Shown: one piece after another, positions 1-7,474 of the stretch
Numbering within the stretch: position 1 is the stretch's first letter
Layout: each line of letters starts with the position of its first letter
Assembly: GCA_002479255.1 (NCBI GenBank)
Contig: DLMJ01000021.1
Span: 62,001-126,000, forward strand
Reading direction: 5' to 3'
DNA length: 64,000 bases
DNA from: Candidatus Binatus soli
Lineage (GTDB): Bacteria; Desulfobacterota; Binatia; Binatales; Binataceae
Translations under genes and position numbers: made by a program
The notes under the pieces: model-generated
The model's input: the letters and a program-made list of their open reading frames with translations, nothing else
Database searches by the model: none
What the model was told of the DNA's origin: nothing

Positions 1-465
1 CTCGCCAGCCGTCCCGGAAAAATCGATCACGATGCGGTTGGGATACACCGCATTGACGGTGAGGCCGTGTGATTGAAGCCAGCCCGTAATCTTCGCGAGG
101 TCCCGACCGGCCAGTCCGTAGCGCTCTCCGAACTCCTGCGCGGTCAACCAGTGGTGGTAGTTCGGCGATTTGGGGTCCTCGAGTTCATCGAGGTATTTTT
201 CGAGTGCCTGCTCCTGCTCGGGCGCGCGTCGCAACTGGAGCATCAGGTGCTCCATCGCAACGTCGTCCGCAACCGCGCCGCGATCATTGGCCGCCGTCGC
301 TTCTGGGCGCGTATTGCCCGCGAGCGTGATCAGCGCATTCTTGTCGATCGCGGCGGTGATGAGCGGCGACATTCGCGAGTCGGCACTGAAGGCGGGCCAG
401 CCGCACGTCAGCAGTGTCAGGGCGCAGATGGCGACGACACTCACGCCTTTGAAATGCCCTTTCAT
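1..465 (-). CDS. S53 peptidase (kumamolisin/sedolisin type), N-terminal part, cut by window edge
   Basis: Reading leftward from the ATG at 465, the frame stays open to the window edge (155 residues seen). Residues 1-28 form a signal peptide (short basic start, hydrophobic core, FSA cleavage). Residues about 65-150 match the pro-kumamolisin activation domain: hydrophobic stretch, then SPNYHHWLT, EFGERYG and TGWLQSHGLTVNAVYPNR, the usual order in this prodomain. The family is secreted as a zymogen and cleaves protein at acidic pH with a Ser-Glu-Asp triad; the catalytic domain lies outside the window, so activity cannot be judged. A G-rich ribosome site (AGGGGGG) lies about 8 bases before the ATG. 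The prodomain call is firm, the rest is inferred from the family. Confidence 0.85.
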   Translation of the reverse strand, partial: MKGHFKGVSVVAICALTLLTCGWPAFSADSRMSPLITAAIDKNALITLAGNTRPEATAANDRGAVADDVAMEHLMLQLRRAPEQEQALEKYLDELEDPKSPNYHHWLTAQEFGERYGLAGRDLAKITGWLQSHGLTVNAVYPNRIVIDFSGTAGE

Positions 466-512
466 TGATTTGCCCCCCTAGGACTGCAAGTTCGAGCTAT
501 AAAGTTATTAGT

Positions 513-536
513 CGGCGGTTTTCATATGCATTCCTC
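513..536. repeat. Direct repeat, copy 1, of the small-gene start region
   Basis: The 24 bases here are identical to 1044-1067, which carry the Shine-Dalgarno and start codon of the 41-residue gene at 931-1056. Read on the minus strand, this copy encodes only MKTAD followed by a stop, so it looks like a truncated duplicate of that gene's 5' end. Confidence 0.8.
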
Positions 537-598
537 CTACAAAGCACCACGCGTGCCATCGGATTATTCTTCCGATCGCTACGGCATACGCGGCAATC

Positions 599-676
599 TG
601 TCCTAACCTGACTGCGGACTGTCCTAAGCTGACTGCAGACTGTCCGCCGCTGACTGCGGACTGTCCGCTTATGACT
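599..676. repeat. Tandem repeat, 21-base unit, about 3.7 copies
   Basis: Three full units (599-619, 620-640, 641-661) and one partial unit (662-676) follow head to tail. Each has the core CTGACTGCGGAC or a one-base variant and a TGTCC start. It lies in a stretch without a convincing gene between the truncated start copy and the third leader copy at 675-697. No function can be assigned. Confidence 0.85.
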
Positions 677-697
677 CTAACAAGGAATACGCACGGC
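675..697. repeat. Direct repeat of the small-gene leader (identical to 1065-1087)
   Basis: Twenty-three bases, from CTCTAACAAGG to ACGCACGGC, are identical to the leader just upstream of the 41-residue gene. With 513-536 this shows that parts of the gene's 5' region have been copied twice within 600 bases. The span 466-930 otherwise holds no convincing gene. Confidence 0.8.
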
Positions 698-930
698 TAA
701 GGCGCGGCAGGCCCTTGTGCAGGACAACTCGCCGGAGCGGGATATCGACGTTCTGAACCATTTGGTGAAGGGAGGGGAAGGTTGGGGAATTATTTACTCG
801 TATCTGGAAGCGAAGATGGAGCTGCCTTCGTTGATCGTCGGCGAGCAGATCCCTGCGGGGCTCAGGAGCTTGCTCAAAATGGATCGTGAATCGCGGTGGC
901 CTGCGGCAAGTTCGCGCGAAGAAGAAGAAA

Positions 931-1056
931 TTATAGGATCGTTACAATAGACGATGACGCAATTTGCGTCATGCCTGCGTTGGCCGCTGCCATTACCGTC
1001 CCAAGCATGATGACTGCGCAAAGGATCGCGGCAAAGATGAAGCCGGCGGTTTTCAT
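931..1056 (-). CDS. Small hydrophobic membrane or secreted peptide, 41 residues
   Basis: The ATG at 1056 follows AGAGGA at a spacing of six, a very good ribosome site. The peptide starts MKTAGFIFAAILCAV, continues as one hydrophobic segment to about residue 26 and ends in a short polar tail (MTQIAS...). It could be a single-span membrane peptide or a signal peptide with a tiny mature part (cleavage near AAANA). No family recognised. The start region exists in a second, truncated copy at 513-536, which supports a real but rapidly evolving gene. An ATG six bases upstream in the same frame overlaps the ribosome site and is less likely. Confidence 0.5.
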   Translation of the reverse strand: MKTAGFIFAAILCAVIMLGTVMAAANAGMTQIASSSIVTIL

Positions 1057-1130
1057 ATGCATTCCTCTAACAAGGAATACGCACGGCGGAACCGTCGGTT
1101 ACACGAAAAAAGACCCTTTGCGCTTGTCGA

Positions 1131-2072
1131 TTACGCGGCGGGATCAAGGATATCGCCCCTGCCCAGCGGATCTTTCGCGTCGGCGTGGCTGCCTCTGCCC
1201 CTCGGCATGCCATGGCGAACGTCGGTGGCGAGGCCGAGCTTCTCGAGCGCCAGGATGAGCACGTAACCGGCGTCGGGCTGGCGCCAGTTCCATCCGAGAC
1301 GGGCGGAACCGGGGCGCGCGTGATGGTTACGATGCCAGTTCTCGCCCTGCAACAGATGCATCAGCGCGAGCCATTTTACGTTACGGCTGGAATCCTGGCC
1401 CACCGTGACGCCCGGTTCGGTGTGGCAAACGCTGTTGACGAAGCATTGCGCGTGCAGTGCGAAGCACAAACGGATCGCGCCCAGCCAGAAAAATGCGGCC
1501 GGACTGAAATACAAACCGCCGAGGTATGAGAGCGCGAGCATCGGCGTCTGGAACCATCGCCAGGCCCGATACGAAACTCCGCTGAGATCGGGACAGTAAT
1601 GATCGACCGACGGCTCGTCAGCCTGCCAAAGCCATCGTAGATGCGCCCACCAGAAACCGCCCCAAATCGGGCTCGAGATGTCGTCCGGGGTGTCAGCCTT
1701 GGCGTGATGCAGGCGATGGCCGGCGGCCCAACTGGTCGGCGCACCGGAACCGTTGAGCATCGCGAAGAAAATCAGCACTCCGCGCGCCCATGGATTCAGC
1801 GTGAGCGAGCGATGCGTGATCGCGCGATGGTACCCGACCGTGGTGCCCAATCCGCCGATGAATACGAGCGCTATCGCTCCGAGCAACACACGCCATCCGG
1901 GAATCGGATAAAGCACCAGTCCAATCGCGGCGGTAATATGAATGAGGCAAATCCAGAACAGGATCGAAAGGTCGCGCGCCGAGGAGGCGTGCCACCATGG
2001 CATCTTCCACGGCGCGATCTTTGTGGTTTTTTCTGTTTCCGTTGTGCTCGTCTTCGTGAAAGCTGCTGCCAT
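1131..2072 (-). CDS. Acyl-CoA delta-9-type fatty acid desaturase
   Basis: A 313-residue membrane di-iron desaturase. The three histidine boxes are visible: GYHRAITHR, GHRLHHAKAD and NWHRNHHA. Two pairs of hydrophobic helices lie at about residues 37-80 and 155-205. The family introduces a cis double bond into saturated acyl chains using O2 and an electron donor, and so sets membrane fluidity. The start at 2072 was chosen because GGGAGA lies just upstream; an in-frame start at 2111 would add 13 unlikely residues. It is transcribed divergently from the following hydrolase, with 279 bases between them. Exact regioselectivity cannot be read from sequence. Confidence 0.9.
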   Translation of the reverse strand: MAAAFTKTSTTETEKTTKIAPWKMPWWHASSARDLSILFWICLIHITAAIGLVLYPIPGWRVLLGAIALVFIGGLGTTVGYHRAITHRSLTLNPWARGVLIFFAMLNGSGAPTSWAAGHRLHHAKADTPDDISSPIWGGFWWAHLRWLWQADEPSVDHYCPDLSGVSYRAWRWFQTPMLALSYLGGLYFSPAAFFWLGAIRLCFALHAQCFVNSVCHTEPGVTVGQDSSRNVKWLALMHLLQGENWHRNHHARPGSARLGWNWRQPDAGYVLILALEKLGLATDVRHGMPRGRGSHADAKDPLGRGDILDPAA

Positions 2073-2351
2073 TCGTCTCTCCCAATAATATTCGCCCACA
2101 CCGCCGCACACGCCTGTTTGGCTCCACGGATGATGATGCTTCGGGCGACAGGCGCGCCTGCGGGCGCATTCCTGAATGCCGCCAGCATCAGCACATTTTC
2201 ACTTTTCACCGGGATGCCCTCGATCGTAAGGCAGAGGGCGCCATGTGCGGGCCGTTGCGAACCAATATATTACAGGATATCGAAGCTCTGCGCTACATCG
2301 GATCGCATGAACACGGCCAGGCGTGCTTTGTCATTGGCGAAAGCGTGCGCT

Positions 2352-3248
2352 ATGAATCGAGCTGCTATGCCATCACAAGTGAAGCAACGAGTTGTACGCG
2401 CGTCGAACCTCAATTTCACGGTGCTCGAGATGGGCGAAGGACCGCTGGTGCTGTGCCTGCACGGCTTCCCGGACACTGCTCATTCGTTCCGCCATCAGAT
2501 GCCCGCGCTGGCCTCGGCGGGATTCCACTGCGTCGCGCCCTTCATGCGCGGCTACTCGCCGACCGAGCCCGCGCCCGACGGCCGCTACGACTCGCCCGCA
2601 CTGTCGGAGGACGCGCTCGCCCTGATAGCCGCCCTCGGCTACAAGGATGCGATCGTGTTTGGCCACGATTGGGGCGCAGTGGCGGCATACGGCGCCGCGG
2701 CCGCATCGCCCGATCGCGTAAGCCGGCTCGTCACGGCGGCAGTCCCGTACGGCTCGAAATTTTTCGAAGCGATCGTGACCGACTACGCGCAGCAGCGCCG
2801 CTCCTGGTACATGTTCTTTTTCCAGACTGCGATTGCCGAGGCCGCGGTGAGTTTCAACGACTTCGCGTTCCTGGAAAAGTGTTGGGCTGACTGGTCGCCG
2901 GGCTGGAAATGGGCACCCGACGACATGGAAGCGCTCAAGCGATGCTTTCGGGCCAAGGGCACGCTCGAGGCGGCCATCGGCTACTATCGCGCCACGCTCG
3001 GGCCGGTGCTCAGCATGCCGGTCGATCCGAAAATGCTGGCGGCCGCGATGGCGCCGCCGATCAACGTGCCCGCGATGATGCTTCACGGGTGCGACGACGG
3101 ATGCATCGGCGCGGAGTTGCTCGCCGGGATGGAGAAACTGTTCCCGAAGGGATTGAAGATCGAGGTCGTGCCGGGCGCCGGGCATTTCGTGCATCAGGAG
3201 CGCCCCGATCGCGTCAACGAACTGATGCTCAAGTTCCTGAAATCCTGA
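2352..3248 (+). CDS. Alpha/beta hydrolase, epoxide hydrolase-like
   Basis: About 298 residues with the alpha/beta-hydrolase fold. HGFPD gives the oxyanion loop, GHDWGA the nucleophile elbow with Asp instead of Ser, and GHFVHQE the catalytic His near the C-terminus. Asp at the elbow followed by Trp is the mark of epoxide hydrolases and haloalkane dehalogenases; HGFPD and the cap region favour epoxide hydrolase. Substrate unknown. The open frame extends far upstream, but that part is antisense to the desaturase. Starts at 2352 and 2367 are both possible and neither has a strong ribosome site. Confidence 0.8.
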   Translation: MNRAAMPSQVKQRVVRASNLNFTVLEMGEGPLVLCLHGFPDTAHSFRHQMPALASAGFHCVAPFMRGYSPTEPAPDGRYDSPALSEDALALIAALGYKDAIVFGHDWGAVAAYGAAAASPDRVSRLVTAAVPYGSKFFEAIVTDYAQQRRSWYMFFFQTAIAEAAVSFNDFAFLEKCWADWSPGWKWAPDDMEALKRCFRAKGTLEAAIGYYRATLGPVLSMPVDPKMLAAAMAPPINVPAMMLHGCDDGCIGAELLAGMEKLFPKGLKIEVVPGAGHFVHQERPDRVNELMLKFLKS

Positions 3249-3267
3249 TCGGATACTTTTTGCGTCG

Positions 3268-4323
3268 TCATCCCGCGACCTGGGTATATCGTTCGGCCCA
3301 GTCGCGCAGGGTTCCCATCTTGCTCGCGACTTCGACCTCGTGGCGCTGGATATATTCCCAGATGATCAGTCGGTCGAGCAGCATGTAGAGAGAAAAGCGT
3401 TCGCGGAAACCGGATCGCGGTGCGCGGAGCTGCAGGTAGGTGGCCAGAAACTCGCGCGCCACCTCCGGATCCTGATCGAAATATTCGGCCGTTATCCGCG
3501 ACAGATCGGTCTCGCCGTCGCCGAAATAGCATCCCATGAAGTCGAAGGCCCCGCTGACCTGCCATCCATCGGGTGTCCGACTCAGTACTACATTGCCTTC
3601 CTTGTAGTCCTCCATCGTGAAGCACGGAGTAAAAGGCACTGCTAACGCGGCGTCCGCGCGTTCGATCAATTCTTCGGCCCACTCGACATCAGCCGTTGTC
3701 GTGCGATCGCTCGCGGTATGCGCTCGTTCGAGGATGCGGCGGATGCGCGCGGTGACGAGCTCGCGATGCGACGGCGGCTGAATCACTTCGCCGTAGCCGT
3801 TATTGAAGGGCCAATCGGCGTGATCCTTTACCGGCACCGGTCTGACAATATCCCGGTCCGGATCGTAGCGCGCGCAGCAAGGCATTGTGACCTGCTGCAT
3901 CGCGACGAGGTTGTATGCCATCGCCCGCGCAATCGCGCGCAGCTCGGCGCCGGTCAGGTCGCGTCGCACCTTGCGGTCCGTGACCTGCAGCCCCGGCATC
4001 CGGGGCATGATCACGTAGCTCCAGGGAAAAAAGTCGCAAGAATCATCAATCTGATATGGCCATGGCACGGGCACGCTCGTCCGCTCGTGGAGCAGGCGAG
4101 TGAAGAAGCGCTCGGTCGGAAACTGGGCAGGTCCAAGCGGCGCTCCGCGGAACACGAACTCACCGACGCTCGAGGTAACGAACAGGTTTTGCCCGAAAAG
4201 GCCGAGTGGCACGGGCGCGACCGTCAGCAAATCGCCCAGCTCGAACCGGGTCAGCGCGCGGCTCAGTTGGTCGTGACTAATCGGTCCGAGCCGTTTCGAA
4301 GTTTCGTAAATTCGCTGAGGCAT
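3268..4323 (-). CDS. Aminoglycoside phosphotransferase-family kinase (APH fold)
   Basis: A 351-residue protein of the APH/choline kinase fold. The catalytic loop reads TMEDYKEGNVVL, keeping the catalytic Asp and the metal-binding Asn although the usual His-Gly before the Asp is replaced. The metal-binding DFG-like Asp follows in GAFDFMGCYFGDGETDL. An N-terminal lobe with FVFRGAP resembles the nucleotide-binding part. Members phosphorylate small hydroxylated molecules; in bacteria with much acyl-CoA chemistry many are of unknown substrate. Nothing here points to antibiotic resistance. It is tail to tail with the epoxide-hydrolase-like gene, 19 bases apart. Confidence 0.75.
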   Translation of the reverse strand: MPQRIYETSKRLGPISHDQLSRALTRFELGDLLTVAPVPLGLFGQNLFVTSSVGEFVFRGAPLGPAQFPTERFFTRLLHERTSVPVPWPYQIDDSCDFFPWSYVIMPRMPGLQVTDRKVRRDLTGAELRAIARAMAYNLVAMQQVTMPCCARYDPDRDIVRPVPVKDHADWPFNNGYGEVIQPPSHRELVTARIRRILERAHTASDRTTTADVEWAEELIERADAALAVPFTPCFTMEDYKEGNVVLSRTPDGWQVSGAFDFMGCYFGDGETDLSRITAEYFDQDPEVAREFLATYLQLRAPRSGFRERFSLYMLLDRLIIWEYIQRHEVEVASKMGTLRDWAERYTQVAG

Positions 4324-4465
4324 CGTCGGCGCTGCTGAATTTCAATCTTGCGCGATCGATGACCACTAGTCGAGTTCTACGCTCCGTCAACCGTGAGGAC
4401 ACTGGTTGTTTCGCGGTCGAATACTCGATAAAAGCAGCCATCTGCGTCACTTGGGAGGACAGGGC

Positions 4466-7240
4466 ATGCCAGGGACGGACTGCCGGCAGCAGCGTAGTAC
4501 ATCCGACTACGTATCGACCGAACAATCACTGACCGACCTCCGTTCGTGTCGCGAGAGCTGTCGGCGACGGCCGATCGCGATCGCGGCGCTCGGGTTGTCG
4601 CTCCTGTTTCTCTTCGCGGCGCTTTCCACGACGGCGTTCGCGCAGCCGGCCGCGGCCGCTACCTGCCCTGCGGGTTACCGCGCGCTGAATTTGACGAACA
4701 ACTGCAGTTATGACGTGTGGTTCGCCGAGGATCCTTCCGCCGCCCAAGGAGGACCTCCAACCTGCCCCGACCCCACAAATGTGTACAATGACAACTACGG
4801 ATGCGCTCCGGGTACGACCTGCGACAACAGCACATTGTGCCAAATCACCTGCTCAGATCGCGGCACCCAGAATGCTCCCGACTGTGGCCCAAATCAGGCG
4901 TGTGTGGATGGCGGATTCCTGGGTAAAAGCGGAAACACGATTTACAAGTGTTTCTTTGATTATTACCAACCCACCCCGCTAGCCACCCCGGCGCCGCCCT
5001 CCGGTTGGGACCTTCCGGCGAATGGCGGACAAGCCCAAATTTGCGTTCCCGAGGCGCCGACGGGAGGAACGGGGCCAACCGGAGGAACGGACGCATTTGG
5101 GGCCGCCTGCGCCCAAAACTCGAATTGCATCAGCAACGCTTGCGAAAGCAGCGGACCGACCTCAGGCATGTTTCCGAGTCAAGTACAAGGCGACCTTTGC
5201 CTTGCTGGCGAAGGCAACGATCCGAATTCAGTGTGCACCGGCAGCGCCACGCCTTATTCGTGTTGCACCGGGACTGGTATGGGCACCTGCACGGAAAATT
5301 CATTTTGCACCAACACTCCAGATAACTCAGCATGCACTGGCAACGGCTCGCCATATGCCTGTTGCACCGGGAGTGGGGCCGGCACTTGCGTCGGCCCTTT
5401 TCCGTCGTGTTGCACCGGGACGGGGACAGGCACCTGCACGGCTCCAAGCAATTGTAAGTGCTACTTCGCGGCCACATGGGGCGGCAATTTCTGGGGACGC
5501 TCGGGATGTACCTACTCGGGTGGCACCAGCCTGTCCTGCCAGACCGGGGGCTGCCAGGGCGATGTGGAGTGCACCGTCGGCCCGCCTCCACCCTCGACGC
5601 TGGCTGAGATGACATTGCTGCCGCCGTACGCCACCGGTACGGATACCTCCGCGGATTCCTACGATATAAGCATGGTTTCCGGTTTCAACATCGGGATGTC
5701 GATGGCGCCGGTTGCGGGCACTTCCGTGGCCGGATGTGCGGCACCCGGCGCGGATTGCAGTAATTTCAACAGCCTTTATACATCCTGTCCTGCCGAATTG
5801 CAGGATGTCTTCGACGGCAAGGTGGTGGGCTGCTATACACCGAACAAGGCCTGTGCCGTTACGGGTCCAACAGTGCTTAATTGCGGCGGAAACGTGCCAT
5901 TCCTTTGCGAGACGACTACCGAATGCCCCTATAACCAATTAAACCCGGCGACGCAAACTCTGACCTGCACGAGCGGCCAGTGCGTTTGCAGCACATCCAG
6001 TACCTCCAATAGCGTCTGTACGGCCGCATCCACGCCGCTTGCGTGTTGCACCGGAAGCGGAACCGGCAATTGTGACTGCCCGCCCGGCTTCGCCTGCAGC
6101 GGCTCCCCCGCCACCTGCATGAATACTGGTGCTACAAACGCAACTTGGACCAACCTCTACGGATGCGTGCTACCAGGTTTCTATGGGTATTCACCCCTCA
6201 ATGCGAATCAATTCCCATCGTACCTAACCAGCACGTCTGAGGAGGCTGACGTGACGTGCGGCTGTCCGTCTTGGAATATTAGCAATTCATCTTGTACCGG
6301 CAGTGCCACTCCATATTCATGCTGCACCGGAGTTAGCGAAGGCACCTGTGGTTGTCTAGCCCATAACTATGATTGGGAAACCGGCCCCGCGGGCAGCCCA
6401 TCCAATTCATTTAGTGTTGAGGGTTACTATCAGTTGTTCCACAACGCCTGCCCCTCGGTCTATGCCTACGCGTACGACGACGCCGCGGGCGGCAAAAGCT
6501 GCGCCGCGCCCGCGGGAAACACGACGGGACCCTCGTGGAACATAGGCTTCTGTGCGGCAGGGACCGGTCCGACTGCTACCGCAACCGAGACCTCATCGCC
6601 CACCGAAACGGCAACACCCACGCCGACGCCTACTGCCACCGCCACGCCGACGGTGACTACAACGCCGACGCCAACGCCGTCCGCGTCACCCACGCCGTCC
6701 ACTACTGCCACGGCGACCAAGACCGCGAAGCCCACTAGGACCGCGACGCCCACCAAGACCGCGACGGCGAAGCCAACCAAGACGGCGACGCCGACCAAGA
6801 CGCCAACCGCCACGCCGACCCCGGCTGAAAAGTGCCCAGTGAACATATACTTAAGCACCAGTCCCGCAGGCACCCTCGCGTTCGGGACTGTCCCCGATAA
6901 ACAATCGGCCACTAAATCTCTTACCGTCACCAACAACCTCAGCGACACGCTCAAGTTGACGACGGCCATCAGTAATTCGGGTGGAATGAAACAGGCGGAC
7001 GACTTTAAAGTCCACAAAGGCAAGAAGGCCGGCACTTGCACGACGAATCCTAAACTAAGTGGCAGCCGTTCCTGCGCCTATAAGATTACCTTTGAGCCTA
7101 AAGGTGAGGGCTCCGAGGCCATGCAAGCGCAATTGACGATCACCGGAAAGTTCATCTCCAACGGAAAGACTTGCAAGCAAACCGTCTCAGTGACTTTGGC
7201 CGGCGCTTCAGTGCCGCCGGCGGAGACGGGGCGGCCCTAA
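4466..7240 (+). CDS. Secreted thaumatin-like protein with Cys-rich repeats, Thr/Pro stalk and Ig-like C-terminal domain
   Basis: 924 residues from the ATG at 4466, which follows GGGAGGA. Signal segment at about 37-62 ending TAFA. Thaumatin-family marks appear in order: NLTNNCSYDVWF, YDISMVSGFNIGMSM, SCPAELQ, KVVGCY and the signature FHNACPSVYAYAYDD. Into this fold are inserted about five copies of a Cys-rich unit with consensus CTGSATPYSCCTGxGxGTC (DNA near 5232-5293, 5332-5392, 5408-5443, 6017-6074, 6290-6352). A Thr/Pro/Lys-rich stalk covers about residues 702-788, then a beta-rich domain (LAFGTVPDKQSATKSLTVTN) like ASPM-SPD2-Hydin or choice-of-anchor domains. It is probably extracellular. 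Thaumatin-like proteins often bind or cleave beta-glucans; activity here is not established. Confidence 0.75.
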   Translation: MPGTDCRQQRSTSDYVSTEQSLTDLRSCRESCRRRPIAIAALGLSLLFLFAALSTTAFAQPAAAATCPAGYRALNLTNNCSYDVWFAEDPSAAQGGPPTCPDPTNVYNDNYGCAPGTTCDNSTLCQITCSDRGTQNAPDCGPNQACVDGGFLGKSGNTIYKCFFDYYQPTPLATPAPPSGWDLPANGGQAQICVPEAPTGGTGPTGGTDAFGAACAQNSNCISNACESSGPTSGMFPSQVQGDLCLAGEGNDPNSVCTGSATPYSCCTGTGMGTCTENSFCTNTPDNSACTGNGSPYACCTGSGAGTCVGPFPSCCTGTGTGTCTAPSNCKCYFAATWGGNFWGRSGCTYSGGTSLSCQTGGCQGDVECTVGPPPPSTLAEMTLLPPYATGTDTSADSYDISMVSGFNIGMSMAPVAGTSVAGCAAPGADCSNFNSLYTSCPAELQDVFDGKVVGCYTPNKACAVTGPTVLNCGGNVPFLCETTTECPYNQLNPATQTLTCTSGQCVCSTSSTSNSVCTAASTPLACCTGSGTGNCDCPPGFACSGSPATCMNTGATNATWTNLYGCVLPGFYGYSPLNANQFPSYLTSTSEEADVTCGCPSWNISNSSCTGSATPYSCCTGVSEGTCGCLAHNYDWETGPAGSPSNSFSVEGYYQLFHNACPSVYAYAYDDAAGGKSCAAPAGNTTGPSWNIGFCAAGTGPTATATETSSPTETATPTPTPTATATPTVTTTPTPTPSASPTPSTTATATKTAKPTRTATPTKTATAKPTKTATPTKTPTATPTPAEKCPVNIYLSTSPAGTLAFGTVPDKQSATKSLTVTNNLSDTLKLTTAISNSGGMKQADDFKVHKGKKAGTCTTNPKLSGSRSCAYKITFEPKGEGSEAMQAQLTITGKFISNGKTCKQTVSVTLAGASVPPAETGRP

Positions 7241-7250
7241 TGGTAAAATT

Positions 7251-7279
7251 CGGCGTGGCGCGAACCGCGCGCCACGCCG
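7251..7279 (+). terminator. Hairpin downstream of the thaumatin-like gene
   Basis: A 12-bp perfect stem (CGGCGTGGCGCG paired with CGCGCCACGCCG) with a five-base loop lies 10 bases after the stop codon at 7240. No clear T run follows, so it may be a stem-stabilising 3' end rather than a classic intrinsic terminator. Confidence 0.6.
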
Positions 7280-7397
7280 CGATTAGGAGAACCGGGCAAG
7301 AAGTCGCTCGGAACGCAACATCCTAACTCGGGCGAGATAAGGGCGAACCCTTCCCCCATCACCCTTCTAACAGGGACGCCGTGGCGACGGCAGCGCA

Positions 7398-7474
7398 GTA
7401 TTAAGCCGTTGGAAGGGGCCGCGCCCGCCAACGGCGGGCGCGGCCTTAACGTCGGGTGCAGGGCTCAGCCCTGC
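7398..7474. repeat. Interspersed palindromic element (module with AGTATTAAG ... GCGCGGCCTTAAC ... GC-rich palindrome)
   Basis: The order AGTATTAAG, a GC-rich stem, GCGCGGCCTTAAC, then GGGTGCAGG leading into the palindrome GCAGGGCTCAGCCCTGC (7458-7474) is shared in the same orientation with 46835-46916. The palindrome covers the stop codon of the glycosyltransferase gene (7465-7467), so its hairpin would end that transcript. It is one of a family of repeats seen again at 41.6-46.9 kb. Confidence 0.75.

Noticed and set aside
717..950. 77-residue plus-strand frame from a GTG
   Set aside because: No ribosome site, no family, and its end overlaps the better supported 41-residue gene on the other strand.
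1641..2351. Long N-terminal extension of the alpha/beta hydrolase frame
   Set aside because: Antisense to the desaturase; the hydrolase fold begins after 2352.
3268..4323. Reading the phosphotransferase as an antibiotic-resistance gene
   Set aside because: The fold matches, but the catalytic loop differs from aminoglycoside enzymes and no resistance context exists.
6571..6828. Short repeats that could suggest a CRISPR or satellite
   Set aside because: They are ACG/CCG-type codon repeats inside an open frame coding for the stalk.
6466..7041. 191-residue minus-strand frame of Val/Gly repeats
   Set aside because: It is the antisense of the Thr/Pro stalk of the thaumatin-like gene.
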